A stretch of 21,693 nucleotides of DNA from Sulfurimonas sp. UBA6014 (lineage in GTDB: Bacteria > Campylobacterota > Campylobacteria > Campylobacterales > Sulfurimonadaceae): assembly GCA_002428085.1 (NCBI GenBank), contig DJAA01000038.1, positions 5,548 through 27,240 on the forward strand, in the 5' to 3' direction. This document shows, in pieces, positions 1 through 6,415 of this stretch; the stretch's first letter is position 1, and each line of letters opens with the position of its first letter. Made by a program: the position numbers and the translations under genes. The notes under the pieces were generated by a model that was not told the origin of the DNA, did no database searches, and saw only the letters and a list, made by a program, of their open reading frames with translations.

Positions 1-690
1 AATTTGAAGTTGAGATGGATATTCCCCAATGATTGGGGGATTGAAGTCAAGGAACTGGGGAAATAAAAGGGATTGTATTTTAGAGGTTTTACTTTCGGAG
101 AAGTCAACCAGACCCTTAACCAAGTCCTCATGTACATGGGAACCGAAATTGGGATGGGTTTGAGAGTTATAAAAGAGGCATGCTTTTCCTCGCTGTTTTA
201 GAGGATCTTTTTTACCCTCTTTTTGAGTCTCTTTTGCGGGCAAAGGCTCTTTTATAGAAGCAATAATAAGAACTTTTGGAATCTCTTTAACAGCAACAAC
301 TTCAGGCGCTTTAAGAGGCTCTTTTTCAAGTACTGGAACAACCTCTGTAGGTTTGGCAACAATAAATTTTTCAATAGGCTTTATTTTTATACTTACTGTT
401 GGACCTACACTTTTAATCTGTTTTGGTTGTGCTGGTTCGATTACTTTTGGCTTTGGTTTTTCATAAATAGGTGTCCCTTTAAAAGCATTATATGCTTCCC
501 ATTGTTGCGTTAAGTATGCGTTAAAAGCGTTATCTCTTTCATCTTTGTATTTTGTAAAAGATTCTGCTTGTGAGCGTTTAAAGTCTTCGAAAGTTTCTGC
601 TCCAAGTGCAACCACACTGAGCAATAAAGCTAAACTAAAATGGCCAAGCAGCCTGAATAATTTTGGTTCCCCAACCCTGTTTTGTTGCAC
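1..690 (-). CDS. Exported Pro/Lys-rich protein of unknown function, 3' end cut by window
   Basis: I do not recognise the family with confidence. An open frame of 230 codons runs from a GTG at 690 off the left edge. The GTG has a good AAGGAG Shine-Dalgarno nine bases upstream, and a TAG just upstream closes the frame, so no longer start exists. Residues 11-31 form a signal peptide (basic start, LALLLSVVALGA core) with likely cleavage after Ala31. A charged aromatic segment follows (about 32-85, with FEDFKRSQ, QQWEAYNAFKG and YEKPKPK), then about 80 residues rich in Pro, Lys, Glu and Val that look like a periplasmic spacer. The gene overlaps the end of flgH by 56 bases and is probably co-transcribed with it. 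The last 60 or so visible codons use more C and G and lose the Lys/Pro character; see the findings. A cell-wall or envelope role is only a guess from the signal peptide and flgH linkage. Confidence 0.72.
   Translation of the reverse strand, partial: MQQNRVGEPKLFRLLGHFSLALLLSVVALGAETFEDFKRSQAESFTKYKDERDNAFNAYLTQQWEAYNAFKGTPIYEKPKPKVIEPAQPKQIKSVGPTVSIKIKPIEKFIVAKPTEVVPVLEKEPLKAPEVVAVKEIPKVLIIASIKEPLPAKETQKEGKKDPLKQRGKACLFYNSQTHPNFGSHVHEDLVKGLVDFSESKTSKIQSLLFPQFLDFNPPIIGEYPSQLQI
24..38. repeat. Short perfect palindrome near the left edge
   Basis: CCCCAAT and ATTGGGG form a perfect 7-base inverted repeat around a single central G. It lies inside the last visible part of the unknown exported gene and has no T-tract, so it does not look like a terminator. 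It may be chance. Confidence 0.4.
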
Positions 691-1357
691 GGTCTACATC
701 TCCTTCTGTTTTATAAAGTATTTTTGCTTCACTCATCTGCGCAGAATCTATTTTGTTGTATTGGTCTATGTCATATGGACGGATGACGCCACTTATTTGG
801 ATGATTTGTTTTTGATCATCTACTAAAATCTCACGTTTACCTGAAATAAAATAGTTTCCATTTTGAAGTACTTTAACGATTCTCGCAGAGATTGTTGTCG
901 TAAAGGAAGCATCTTTTGTTGCACTTCCTTGACCTCCAAAAGCATTCGTCGTTGTACTGGCAAAACCAACTCCAGCCAAACCATTAAGCTTTGCAGCTGC
1001 CGCATCTACAGCAGGATTCGTCCCTGCAGAGGTAAAAACACCTCCACCAAGTGCTGTAGAATCTGCCTCGTCAAGTTGTTTTGCTCCAGTACTAGAACTT
1101 TGTGCATTCTCAGAGATAACAACTCGCACTATATCGTTTACATGCATCGCTTTGTGGTCTGAAAAAAGTGGATTATCCCCTTGACCAAAAATACTTCCCG
1201 TAGAAGCAAAATCCGTTTTGTCTTCTATGGAAGGCATCTCCTCTACATACGCAGGAGGCTCAAAATCTATCTCAGGGTCCGTTAAATTAGCTGTACATCC
1301 ATTTAAAAAAAGTATAGCATAAAAAAATATTGAAGTGACTAAAAATTGTTTTATCAT
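635..1357 (-). CDS. flgH: FlgH, flagellar L-ring lipoprotein
   Basis: FlgH forms the outer-membrane L-ring, the bushing of the flagellar basal-body rod. The 240-residue product is of normal family length. It begins with a lipoprotein signal ending in FLNGC, with Cys21 as the lipidation site. Family-typical stretches follow: GSIFGQGDNPLF, the NDIVRVVISENAQSS segment, SGKREI, the ISGVIRPYDI block and a C-terminus ending in AAWPF. A longer frame from 1426 exists, but it begins upstream of a sigma54-type promoter at 1399-1416 and would put 23 residues before the lipoprotein signal. ATG 1357 is therefore preferred, although its Shine-Dalgarno (AGAG) is weak. The next gene starts inside the flgH 3' end (56-base overlap), which suggests translational coupling. 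Identity is confident; the start is well supported. Confidence 0.95.
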   Translation of the reverse strand: MIKQFLVTSIFFYAILFLNGCTANLTDPEIDFEPPAYVEEMPSIEDKTDFASTGSIFGQGDNPLFSDHKAMHVNDIVRVVISENAQSSSTGAKQLDEADSTALGGGVFTSAGTNPAVDAAAAKLNGLAGVGFASTTTNAFGGQGSATKDASFTTTISARIVKVLQNGNYFISGKREILVDDQKQIIQISGVIRPYDIDQYNKIDSAQMSEAKILYKTEGDVDRATKQGWGTKIIQAAWPF

Positions 1358-1367
1358 GAGGGTCTCT

Positions 1368-1396
1368 TTGAAAGTAATCTGCGATTTAGTTATAAT
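1368..1396 (+). promoter_or_regulatory. Sigma70-type promoter for yqeY
   Basis: TTGAAA at 1368-1373 and TATAAT at 1391-1396 are 17 bases apart, a near-consensus sigma70 promoter. Transcription would start near 1403, about 23 bases before the yqeY TTG. It overlaps the region transcribed from the opposing flgH promoter. Confidence 0.7.
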
Positions 1397-1398
1397 CA

Positions 1399-1416
1399 TA
1401 GCAATTTTAGTTCCAA
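1399..1416 (-). promoter_or_regulatory. Sigma54 (RpoN)-type promoter for flgH
   Basis: Read on the minus strand the site is TTGGAACTAAAATTGCTA. The GG (-24) and GC (-12) elements are separated by exactly ten bases, matching the TGGCAC-N5-TTGCW consensus except at one or two positions. Transcription would start around 1389, giving a leader of about 30 bases before flgH ATG 1357. RpoN control of rod, hook and ring genes is known in Campylobacterota. The site also argues against the longer flgH start. Confidence 0.72.
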
Positions 1417-1425
1417 GGATGTCCA

Positions 1426-1869
1426 TTGAGTATCAGAGAGACAATAAACGAAGAGATAAAAATCGCCATGAAAGAAAAAGATACGAAAAAGCGGGATGCT
1501 TTACGTCTTTTGACAAGTGCTTTTAAACAAGTAGAAGTTGATGAAAGAAAAGAGTTAACTGACGAAGATGTTATCAAAATCATCCAAACACAAGTAAAAA
1601 AAAGAAAAGATTCGGCTGAGCAATTTAAAAATGCAGCTCGCGATGATTTACTTCAGATAGAGCTTAATGAAATAAGCTACTATGAGCCCTATCTTCCAAT
1701 GCAACTCAGTGATGAGGCGCTTACAAATGCTCTTAAAGAGATTATTACCAAAACTGGAGCTACCACCTCCAAAGATATGGGCAAAATTATGGGAGTGGCA
1801 AGCAAAGAGTTAGCTGGCAAAGCTGATGGAAAAAGAATTAACGAATGTGTTAAAACACTCTTAGCATAA
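1426..1869 (+). CDS. yqeY: YqeY / GatB-like domain protein
   Basis: This 147-residue protein is a stand-alone member of the YqeY family, which resembles the C-terminal tRNA-binding domain of the GatB subunit of Asp/Glu-tRNA amidotransferase. Its exact role is not established. Family features include the N-terminal helix with MKEKDTKKRDALRLL, the QVKKRKDSAEQFKNAAR segment, the EISYYEPYLPMQLSDEAL block and the C-terminal DMGKIMGVASKELAGKADG stretch. The start is a TTG at 1426 with AAGGA seven bases upstream. An ATG at 1419 lies in another frame and leads only to a short shadow frame. The gene diverges from flgH and is expressed from its own sigma70-type promoter. A hairpin lies just past its stop. 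Confidence 0.93.
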   Translation: MSIRETINEEIKIAMKEKDTKKRDALRLLTSAFKQVEVDERKELTDEDVIKIIQTQVKKRKDSAEQFKNAARDDLLQIELNEISYYEPYLPMQLSDEALTNALKEIITKTGATTSKDMGKIMGVASKELAGKADGKRINECVKTLLA

Positions 1870-1892
1870 AAACATTTGATTTGGATGTGTGA

Positions 1893-1925
1893 CTTTGGCC
1901 TCACCTCGTTTCAGTGAGGCTAAAG
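1893..1925. terminator. Hairpin between convergent yqeY and trpC
   Basis: CTTTGGCCTCAC (1893-1904) pairs with GTGAGGCTAAAG (1914-1925), giving a 12-bp stem with one G-U pair and a 9-base loop. It sits between convergent stop codons and probably ends transcription from both sides. Neither strand shows a clear run of T after the stem, so it may need help from Rho or act as an RNA 3'-end stabiliser. Confidence 0.6.
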
Positions 1926-1943
1926 CTACAGATTCAGGTTTAT

Positions 1944-2729
1944 CTAACCAAACTTTAATTTTTTTAGAGCCGCTTCCTCATCATCTTCACGCATGAGAGA
2001 CTCACCAACCAAAAAGGCATCTACTCCAGCCTTGGATAAATCTTTGAGTTGCCCATGTTCATAAATTCCACTCTCAGCGACAATTATTTTTCCATTTGGA
2101 ATCATTGGAATTAAGTCATAGCAGAGATTCATATTCATCTCAAACGTTTGTAAATTTCGATGATTTATCCCTATGATATCGCTACCCGCATAGATGGCTT
2201 TTACTAAGTCAGATTTATCATGAACCTCAACCAATGCTTCCATTCCGAGGTGTCTTGTGTAGGCTAGTAACTCTTTTAACTCTGATTTTGAAAGTGCCGC
2301 GGCAATGAGCAAAATAAAATCGGCTCCATGAACTGTAGCTTCTAAAATTTGATATTTAGAGACTATAAAATCTTTTCTCAAGATTGGAATACTGACATAT
2401 CTTCGAATGCCACCCAAATAATCAAGTGAACCTTGAAAAAAATGAGGCTCTGTCAAAACAGAAATAGCACTAGCCCCTCCTCTCTCATACGCTTGTGCAA
2501 TGGCTAGAGGATCAAAATTTTCTCGTATAATCCCCTTTGAAGGAGAGGCTTTTTTCACCTCAGCGATGATTCTAAACGGGTTTTGCTCAGTCGCTTTAAG
2601 ATAGGGAATAACATCTCTAGGCGCTCTTGCGTTAAAAGCCAAAGAGCGACCAAGCCAATCAAGTGAAAACTTTTTTTCTCTCGCAACTAAGTCTTCTTTT
2701 GTTTTTTTAAGTATGTCATCTAAAATCAT
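1944..2729 (-). CDS. trpC: Indole-3-glycerol phosphate synthase
   Basis: TrpC converts carboxyphenylamino-deoxyribulose phosphate to indole-3-glycerol phosphate in tryptophan synthesis. The 261-residue product is a single TIM-barrel domain of normal length. It carries the family motifs in order: AEVKKASPSKG (catalytic Lys and phosphate-binding region), FQGSLDYL, ILRKDFIV with the second catalytic Lys, LVEVHDKSDL, IGINHRNLQTFEMN, VAESGI and FLVGESLM. It is not fused to TrpF. The ATG overlaps the TPR lipoprotein stop as ATGA, with AAGGG upstream, so the two are translationally coupled. No other trp gene is nearby; trpC here is the last gene of an apparently unrelated four-gene unit. No attenuator or leader peptide is visible. 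Confidence 0.96.
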   Translation of the reverse strand: MILDDILKKTKEDLVAREKKFSLDWLGRSLAFNARAPRDVIPYLKATEQNPFRIIAEVKKASPSKGIIRENFDPLAIAQAYERGGASAISVLTEPHFFQGSLDYLGGIRRYVSIPILRKDFIVSKYQILEATVHGADFILLIAAALSKSELKELLAYTRHLGMEALVEVHDKSDLVKAIYAGSDIIGINHRNLQTFEMNMNLCYDLIPMIPNGKIIVAESGIYEHGQLKDLSKAGVDAFLVGESLMREDDEEAALKKLKFG

Positions 2730-4018
2730 TGTGTCCCTTTGCGTTTTTGTTTATTGAGGCAATTTTGAATTGCTTTGAGATGTAATTTCACTTCTGGGTC
2801 ATCTGCCCCTTCAAATTTAAGGACTTGATTCATGACTGTTTGTGCCTTTGAACAATTTCCCAATTTATAGTGCCCCCAAGCCAACGAGTCCAAATAAAAT
2901 GCAGAATTTGGATTTATTTTTAGCGCACTTCGGATGTATTTCATGCCAGCTTTGACATCAATACTGTGATCAATCATCAAATAACCCAAATAGTTTAAAT
3001 ATAGAGCGTTTTGATCACTTTTAAGCACTTCTTTAAGTTTATGAATCACTCTTTTGAGCATAAGAGGATCTGTTTTATCTATGCTGCTTTCGTACTCATA
3101 AATCGCATTTTGACCTAAATATATAGTTTCACCACTTTTTTTATAAAGCTTCTCAGCTAATAAAAATGCCTTGGCATAATTTTTGGAATTTACATAAAGC
3201 TCTAAAAGGAGTACATCATTGCTTTGTGAATTTTCTAAAAATCCCATAAGTTTGAGATACTCTTTTTTATACCCATAAATCTGAACTATTTTACTAGATA
3301 TTTCATCATTAGAATCGAAAGATTGCATCCTAAGATAGACAAAAAGCAACCCATCAATATTGTTTTCATTACTATAAAAACTTATGAGTCTTGAACAAAG
3401 AAGTTTAGAGCATCCATGAACTCTTGTATGTGTTTCTAAGAGAGCGATTGCGTCTTTTTTTCTCTCTAAATTCACATAAAGAACTATAGAAATTTTATCT
3501 AAAATTTTTTCATTATAATCTTGTGCATAAGCACTCTCTAAATATTTTATTGCGGTATTGAATTTTTTTTGCTGTACATAAATATCACTTACAAGTATAT
3601 AATCATCTACCTCATTAGACTTATTGACCATAGAGATAGCCAAATCTTTCGCTTCGTCTGTTTTTTGCAACTGCATAAGCGCTGCTATTTTAAGACGAAC
3701 TAAAATATAGTCCTCCAAAGAACCCTTCAGTAAAACATCTACTTTTGAGACAATTGTTTCATACTCTCCAGCCTCTAAAGAGCTCTCAAGATAACGGTAT
3801 AAATACTCTTTTTTGTTTGATTTTTTATACAAAGTATGAAAGATACTTGCTGAAGCATTGTGCTCTTGTAGTTGTTGCGCTCTAAGTGCCATAAGTATAT
3901 AAAAATCTTCTTCTTCAAAAATTTTTACATTTGCTTTCATCGATTCTTGCGATGTAAAGAGCCCCATACAACCACTAAAAAACACCAATAAAAAAGAGAG
4001 CATTATTACTTTAAACAT
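2726..4018 (-). CDS. TPR-repeat outer-envelope lipoprotein
   Basis: This is a 430-residue probable lipoprotein: the N-terminus is a short hydrophobic signal ending in FFSGC, with Cys17 as the predicted lipidation site. The rest is helical and made of degenerate tetratricopeptide repeats. Examples are the ASIFHTLYKKSNKKEYLYRY segment and the near-canonical C-terminal repeats (YLNYLGYLMIDHSIDVKAGM, then INPNSAFYLDSLAWGHYKLG). TPR arrays bind partner proteins, so a scaffold role in envelope assembly is plausible, but no specific function can be read from the sequence. The start has AGGA eight bases upstream. It overlaps the YkgJ-like gene by 8 bases and trpC by 4 bases, so it belongs to the same transcript. 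Confidence 0.85.
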   Translation of the reverse strand: MFKVIMLSFLLVFFSGCMGLFTSQESMKANVKIFEEEDFYILMALRAQQLQEHNASASIFHTLYKKSNKKEYLYRYLESSLEAGEYETIVSKVDVLLKGSLEDYILVRLKIAALMQLQKTDEAKDLAISMVNKSNEVDDYILVSDIYVQQKKFNTAIKYLESAYAQDYNEKILDKISIVLYVNLERKKDAIALLETHTRVHGCSKLLCSRLISFYSNENNIDGLLFVYLRMQSFDSNDEISSKIVQIYGYKKEYLKLMGFLENSQSNDVLLLELYVNSKNYAKAFLLAEKLYKKSGETIYLGQNAIYEYESSIDKTDPLMLKRVIHKLKEVLKSDQNALYLNYLGYLMIDHSIDVKAGMKYIRSALKINPNSAFYLDSLAWGHYKLGNCSKAQTVMNQVLKFEGADDPEVKLHLKAIQNCLNKQKRKGTQ

Positions 4019-4391
4019 TTCTAATTCCTGGACACTCTAGCTTCAACGCATCAACTCTTGTCTTAAAATAATCCCAAAAAGGGAAAGTTTGACACTGCGA
4101 AGGTCTTGCTTCATAAATCATACATCCATTTATAGTTTTGTCAAAAAAAATGCATGCATGAGAATTCTCAGATACCACCTCTTTAATAGAGTACTTATAC
4201 CCTTTTTTAAAAAGATACTTTGCTACAAAATCTTTTGTATCTAAACCAAGAAACTTGGAAATATTTTCAATTTCTTCATGTTTGACATAAATATATCCAC
4301 TCTCGCCCGTGCAGCATCTCCCTTGGCATGTGGAACACTCTTTTGGGTCAAAAGCATAATCAAACCCCTCTTTTTTTATTAAATCTGACAT
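4011..4391 (-). CDS. YkgJ-family cysteine-cluster protein
   Basis: This 126-residue protein has the YkgJ / zinc-or-iron chelating cysteine pattern. CSTCQGRCC at residues 19-27 gives CxxCxxxCC. Cys80 (ACIFFD), Cys90 (GCMIYEARP), Cys100 (QCQTFPFWD) and a late Cys119 follow. The family is thought to bind a metal or Fe-S cluster; the substrate is unknown. The RPSQCQTFPFW block is highly characteristic. It overlaps the upstream methyltransferase gene by 13 bases and the downstream TPR gene by 8, so the three are almost certainly translated from one message. Some family members sit near RNA-modification genes, which fits the neighbour here, but no joint function is proven. Confidence 0.9.
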   Translation of the reverse strand: MSDLIKKEGFDYAFDPKECSTCQGRCCTGESGYIYVKHEEIENISKFLGLDTKDFVAKYLFKKGYKYSIKEVVSENSHACIFFDKTINGCMIYEARPSQCQTFPFWDYFKTRVDALKLECPGIRNV

Positions 4392-5074
4392 TTTATACTC
4401 TGCGAGGCAGCTTTTTTATAAATATCTTGTGCTTTTTGTGAAAATTCGCTTCCCTCAAAACTAATAAGCGGCGCCCAAACTTTCATAAGAGATTTCGAGC
4501 CATTTTTAACATGTAACATAACCAAAGAGGCTTTTTTATCTATTTTAGGATGGACAAACTGAACATCAAGAATTTTCAAATTGACTTTGTCAAGTTCTGC
4601 ACAAATCAAACCAAACTGAGAAGGCTCATAACAAAATATAAAATGTGACTGCGGTTTTAAAAGTCGGGAAACTTTTTTAAAAAAATCCCTCAAGGGCAAA
4701 TTTACATTGTACCTTGCATGAAACAATATTTCATCCTCGCTTCGAGATGCTCCCTCATGATAAAATGGAGGATTTGAGATAATATAGTCATATTTTACAT
4801 CTTCATCAAGCTCTAAAAAACTTCCCTCGTGCATCTTATACTCTATTTTATTGACTCTTGCATTTGTCGTAGCATATTGCACGAAAACTTTTTGTTTTTC
4901 AACAGCTTCAAGCTCTACTTTTTTGTTATCTCTAGCAACCAAAAGACCGATGATTCCGCACCCTGCTCCAACATCCAAAACCTTCCCTTTTGGATGAAAA
5001 AAGTCTATAAAATCATATAAAAAAAGGGAGTCACTGTTGTAACAGTACCCCTCTTGTGGTTGGTAAAGAAGCAT
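4379..5074 (-). CDS. tRNA1(Val) adenine-N6-methyltransferase-like (TrmN6/YfiC type)
   Basis: This is a class I SAM-dependent methyltransferase of 231 residues from ATG 5074. The SAM-binding motif is VLDVGAGCGIIGLLVA (about 32-47), and the catalytic NPPF motif lies at about 101-104 within YDYIISNPPFYHEG. NPP[FY] marks N6-adenine and related base amino-methyltransferases. The overall pattern, including a Tyr-rich start leading to NSDSLFLYDF, resembles the TrmN6/YfiC group, which methylates A37 of tRNA1(Val); the tRNA target is inferred from family. A start at 5098 adds eight residues but has no Shine-Dalgarno. ATG 5074 has AAGG about 12 bases upstream and a better N-terminus. It heads the four-gene unit with the ykgJ-like gene, the TPR gene and trpC. 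Confidence 0.85.
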   Translation of the reverse strand: MLLYQPQEGYCYNSDSLFLYDFIDFFHPKGKVLDVGAGCGIIGLLVARDNKKVELEAVEKQKVFVQYATTNARVNKIEYKMHEGSFLELDEDVKYDYIISNPPFYHEGASRSEDEILFHARYNVNLPLRDFFKKVSRLLKPQSHFIFCYEPSQFGLICAELDKVNLKILDVQFVHPKIDKKASLVMLHVKNGSKSLMKVWAPLISFEGSEFSQKAQDIYKKAASQSIKCQI

Positions 5075-5100
5075 AAAATAAAGACACCTTGAAAACATTT

Positions 5101-5109
5101 TGATATAAT
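5101..5109 (+). promoter_or_regulatory. Extended -10 promoter for kdsB
   Basis: TGATATAAT is a TG-extended -10 box. Transcription would start near 5116, about 60 bases before kdsB. No usable -35 is seen: a TTGAAA at 5089 is too close, with a 9-base spacer. This is common in Campylobacterota. Confidence 0.6.
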
Positions 5110-5115
5110 TTGCGA

Positions 5116-5121
5116 ATTATA
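5116..5121 (-). promoter_or_regulatory. -10 box for the methyltransferase-ykgJ-TPR-trpC unit
   Basis: On the minus strand TATAAT is preceded by TTGGA. Transcription would start near 5109, about 35 bases before ATG 5074. It is back to back with the kdsB -10 box, so the two promoters compete for the same 20 bases. Confidence 0.5.
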
Positions 5122-5176
5122 TCCAACATAAGATATAAAGTAGTATGGCAAAGTCAATAAAACAAGGGTGAAGATT

Positions 5177-5893
5177 ATGATAATTATTCCTGCACGTTTA
5201 GCATCCACAAGATTTCCACAAAAAGTTCTAGCAGATATTGGCGGCTTGCCGATGGTTGTGAGAACTGCAAAAAGAGTAGCACATTTAGACAGAGTTGTCG
5301 TTGCTGCAGATGATGCGTCCATCATGGATGTTTGTCAAGCCCATGGGTTAGAAGCCATGCTCACGTCAACTACACACAAAAGTGGAACTGATAGAATCTA
5401 TGAATGCGCGACTCTTTTAGGTCTTGCTGAAAATGAGATTATTATCAACGTTCAAGCTGATGAGCCTTTTATCGAACCTGAAGTTGTAGAGATACTTATG
5501 ACTCAACTCAAAAAACTTCAAACCAAAAATGAACCCTTCATCATGGGAAGTTGCTACAATGCCATCAATGCAGACGCAGCAAAAGACCCAAATCTGGTAA
5601 AAGTAGTTCTTGATGATGAGAATAATGCCATCTATTTTTCTCGCTCCCTTATCCCGTACAATCGCAGTGGAAGAGCCACTTATTTTGGTCATATCGGCAT
5701 CTATGGATTTAGTAAAAAAAGTTTAAAAGAGTTCTGTAATCTCCCAGATGCACCCATCGAAGACATAGAAGGGTTAGAGCAACTTCGTGCCATTTATCAT
5801 CAAAAGAAAATTACAATGTTAAAAGTTTCAAGTACGGGTTTTGGGATTGATACGCCTGAAGACCTCAAACGTGCGATAGAGATATTTTTATAA
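5177..5893 (+). CDS. kdsB: CMP-KDO synthetase (3-deoxy-manno-octulosonate cytidylyltransferase)
   Basis: KdsB activates KDO with CTP for the inner core of lipopolysaccharide. The 238-residue product has the nucleotide-binding start IIIPARLASTRFPQKVL, a TSTTHKSGTDRIYE segment, the VQADEPFIEP metal and sugar site, YFSRSLIPYNR, a GHIGIYGF block and a DIEGLEQLR motif, all typical of the family. I chose ATG 5177 because AAGGG lies eight bases upstream. The in-frame GTG at 5168 adds three residues and has no proper Shine-Dalgarno. An 8-codon frame (5145-5171) ends just before the start and overlaps the Shine-Dalgarno. The gene has its own promoter and a strong terminator downstream. Its presence indicates a Gram-negative, KDO-containing envelope. 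Confidence 0.96.
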   Translation: MIIIPARLASTRFPQKVLADIGGLPMVVRTAKRVAHLDRVVVAADDASIMDVCQAHGLEAMLTSTTHKSGTDRIYECATLLGLAENEIIINVQADEPFIEPEVVEILMTQLKKLQTKNEPFIMGSCYNAINADAAKDPNLVKVVLDDENNAIYFSRSLIPYNRSGRATYFGHIGIYGFSKKSLKEFCNLPDAPIEDIEGLEQLRAIYHQKKITMLKVSSTGFGIDTPEDLKRAIEIFL

Positions 5894-5910
5894 TATTTTG
5901 TAGGAGCAGT

Positions 5911-5945
5911 AAAAAACATAAACCTCTTAAAGGTTTATGTTTTTT
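5911..5945. terminator. Bidirectional intrinsic terminator between kdsB and rpsO
   Basis: AAAAAACATAAACCT (5911-5925) pairs perfectly with AGGTTTATGTTTTTT (5931-5945) around a 5-base loop, CTTAA. The stem ends in an A-run on one side and a T-run on the other, so it reads as a Rho-independent terminator from both strands and serves the convergent kdsB and rpsO. Confidence 0.93.
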
Positions 5946-5953
5946 AGGCGAGG

Positions 5954-6229
5954 TTAGATATTGTCACGAATTCCTAAATCTGATACCAACTTAAGGTAAG
6001 CATCTTTATTTGTTCTTTTGAAGTACTTCATAAGACGACGACGTGCACCTACTAATTTTAAAAGACCGAGTCTTGATGCGTGGTCTTTTGTAAACACTTT
6101 AAGGTGCTCAGTCAAGTCACTGATTCTGACCGTAAGAAGTGCAATCTGAACTTCACTCGAACCTGTATCTGTCGCATTGCGACCATATTTTGAAATTATT
6201 TCCTGTTTTTTAGCCGTATCCAAAGCCAT
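5954..6229 (-). CDS. rpsO: 30S ribosomal protein S15
   Basis: S15 binds 16S rRNA early in assembly of the 30S platform. The 91-residue product is of standard length, with the conserved TGSSEVQIALLTVRI and LTEHLK helices, the DHASRLGLLKLVGARRRLM rRNA-binding block and YFKR. AGGAGG lies five bases before the ATG, the strongest Shine-Dalgarno seen in this window, as expected for a ribosomal protein. It appears to be transcribed alone, starting near 6241 and ending at the bidirectional terminator. S15 often represses its own mRNA in other bacteria, but the 5' leader here seems too short to judge. It diverges from the Rrf2 gene. Confidence 0.98.
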   Translation of the reverse strand: MALDTAKKQEIISKYGRNATDTGSSEVQIALLTVRISDLTEHLKVFTKDHASRLGLLKLVGARRRLMKYFKRTNKDAYLKLVSDLGIRDNI

Positions 6230-6247
6230 AATAGCCTCCTGATGGGT

Positions 6248-6253
6248 ATAATA
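6248..6253 (-). promoter_or_regulatory. -10 box for rpsO
   Basis: TATTAT on the minus strand lies about 20 bases before the rpsO ATG and just upstream of the strong AGGAGG. It would give a very short leader of about 12 bases. No -35 is evident. Another start site further upstream in the 186-base gap cannot be excluded. Confidence 0.4.
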
Positions 6254-6376
6254 ATCTAACAGTTACACATAGCGTGCATAAAGTTGAAATGGAATTTTAT
6301 CAAAACTTTTCTTTAAGTTTCGTTAGAAGATAAAAGAGATATTTTCTTTCTCCATTGAAATTTTAACTTCTTTAGC

Positions 6377-6382
6377 TATAAT
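6377..6382 (+). promoter_or_regulatory. -10 box for the rrf2-flhA unit
   Basis: TATAAT in the context TTTAGCTATAATTTACC matches the T-rich, -35-poor promoter style of Campylobacterota. Transcription would start near 6389, about 27 bases before the Rrf2 ATG. The 186-base gap to rpsO (6230-6415) holds nothing else I can identify; no clear Rrf2 operator palindrome was found. Confidence 0.6.
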
Positions 6383-6415
6383 TTACCAAAATAATAAAAC
6401 CATGAAAGAACTTAT

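Noticed and set aside
223..513. Plus-strand frame rich in Phe, Asn and Trp
   Set aside because: It is antisense to the Pro/Lys-rich exported gene; the odd residue make-up is what the complement of Lys/Glu/Pro codons gives, and it has no Shine-Dalgarno.
1358..1426. N-terminal extension of flgH starting at 1426
   Set aside because: It would begin upstream of the sigma54-type promoter and place 23 residues before a clear lipoprotein signal.
5168..5176. GTG 5168 as the kdsB start
   Set aside because: It has no Shine-Dalgarno at usable distance, while ATG 5177 has AAGGG eight bases upstream and matches the short N-terminus of related KdsB proteins.
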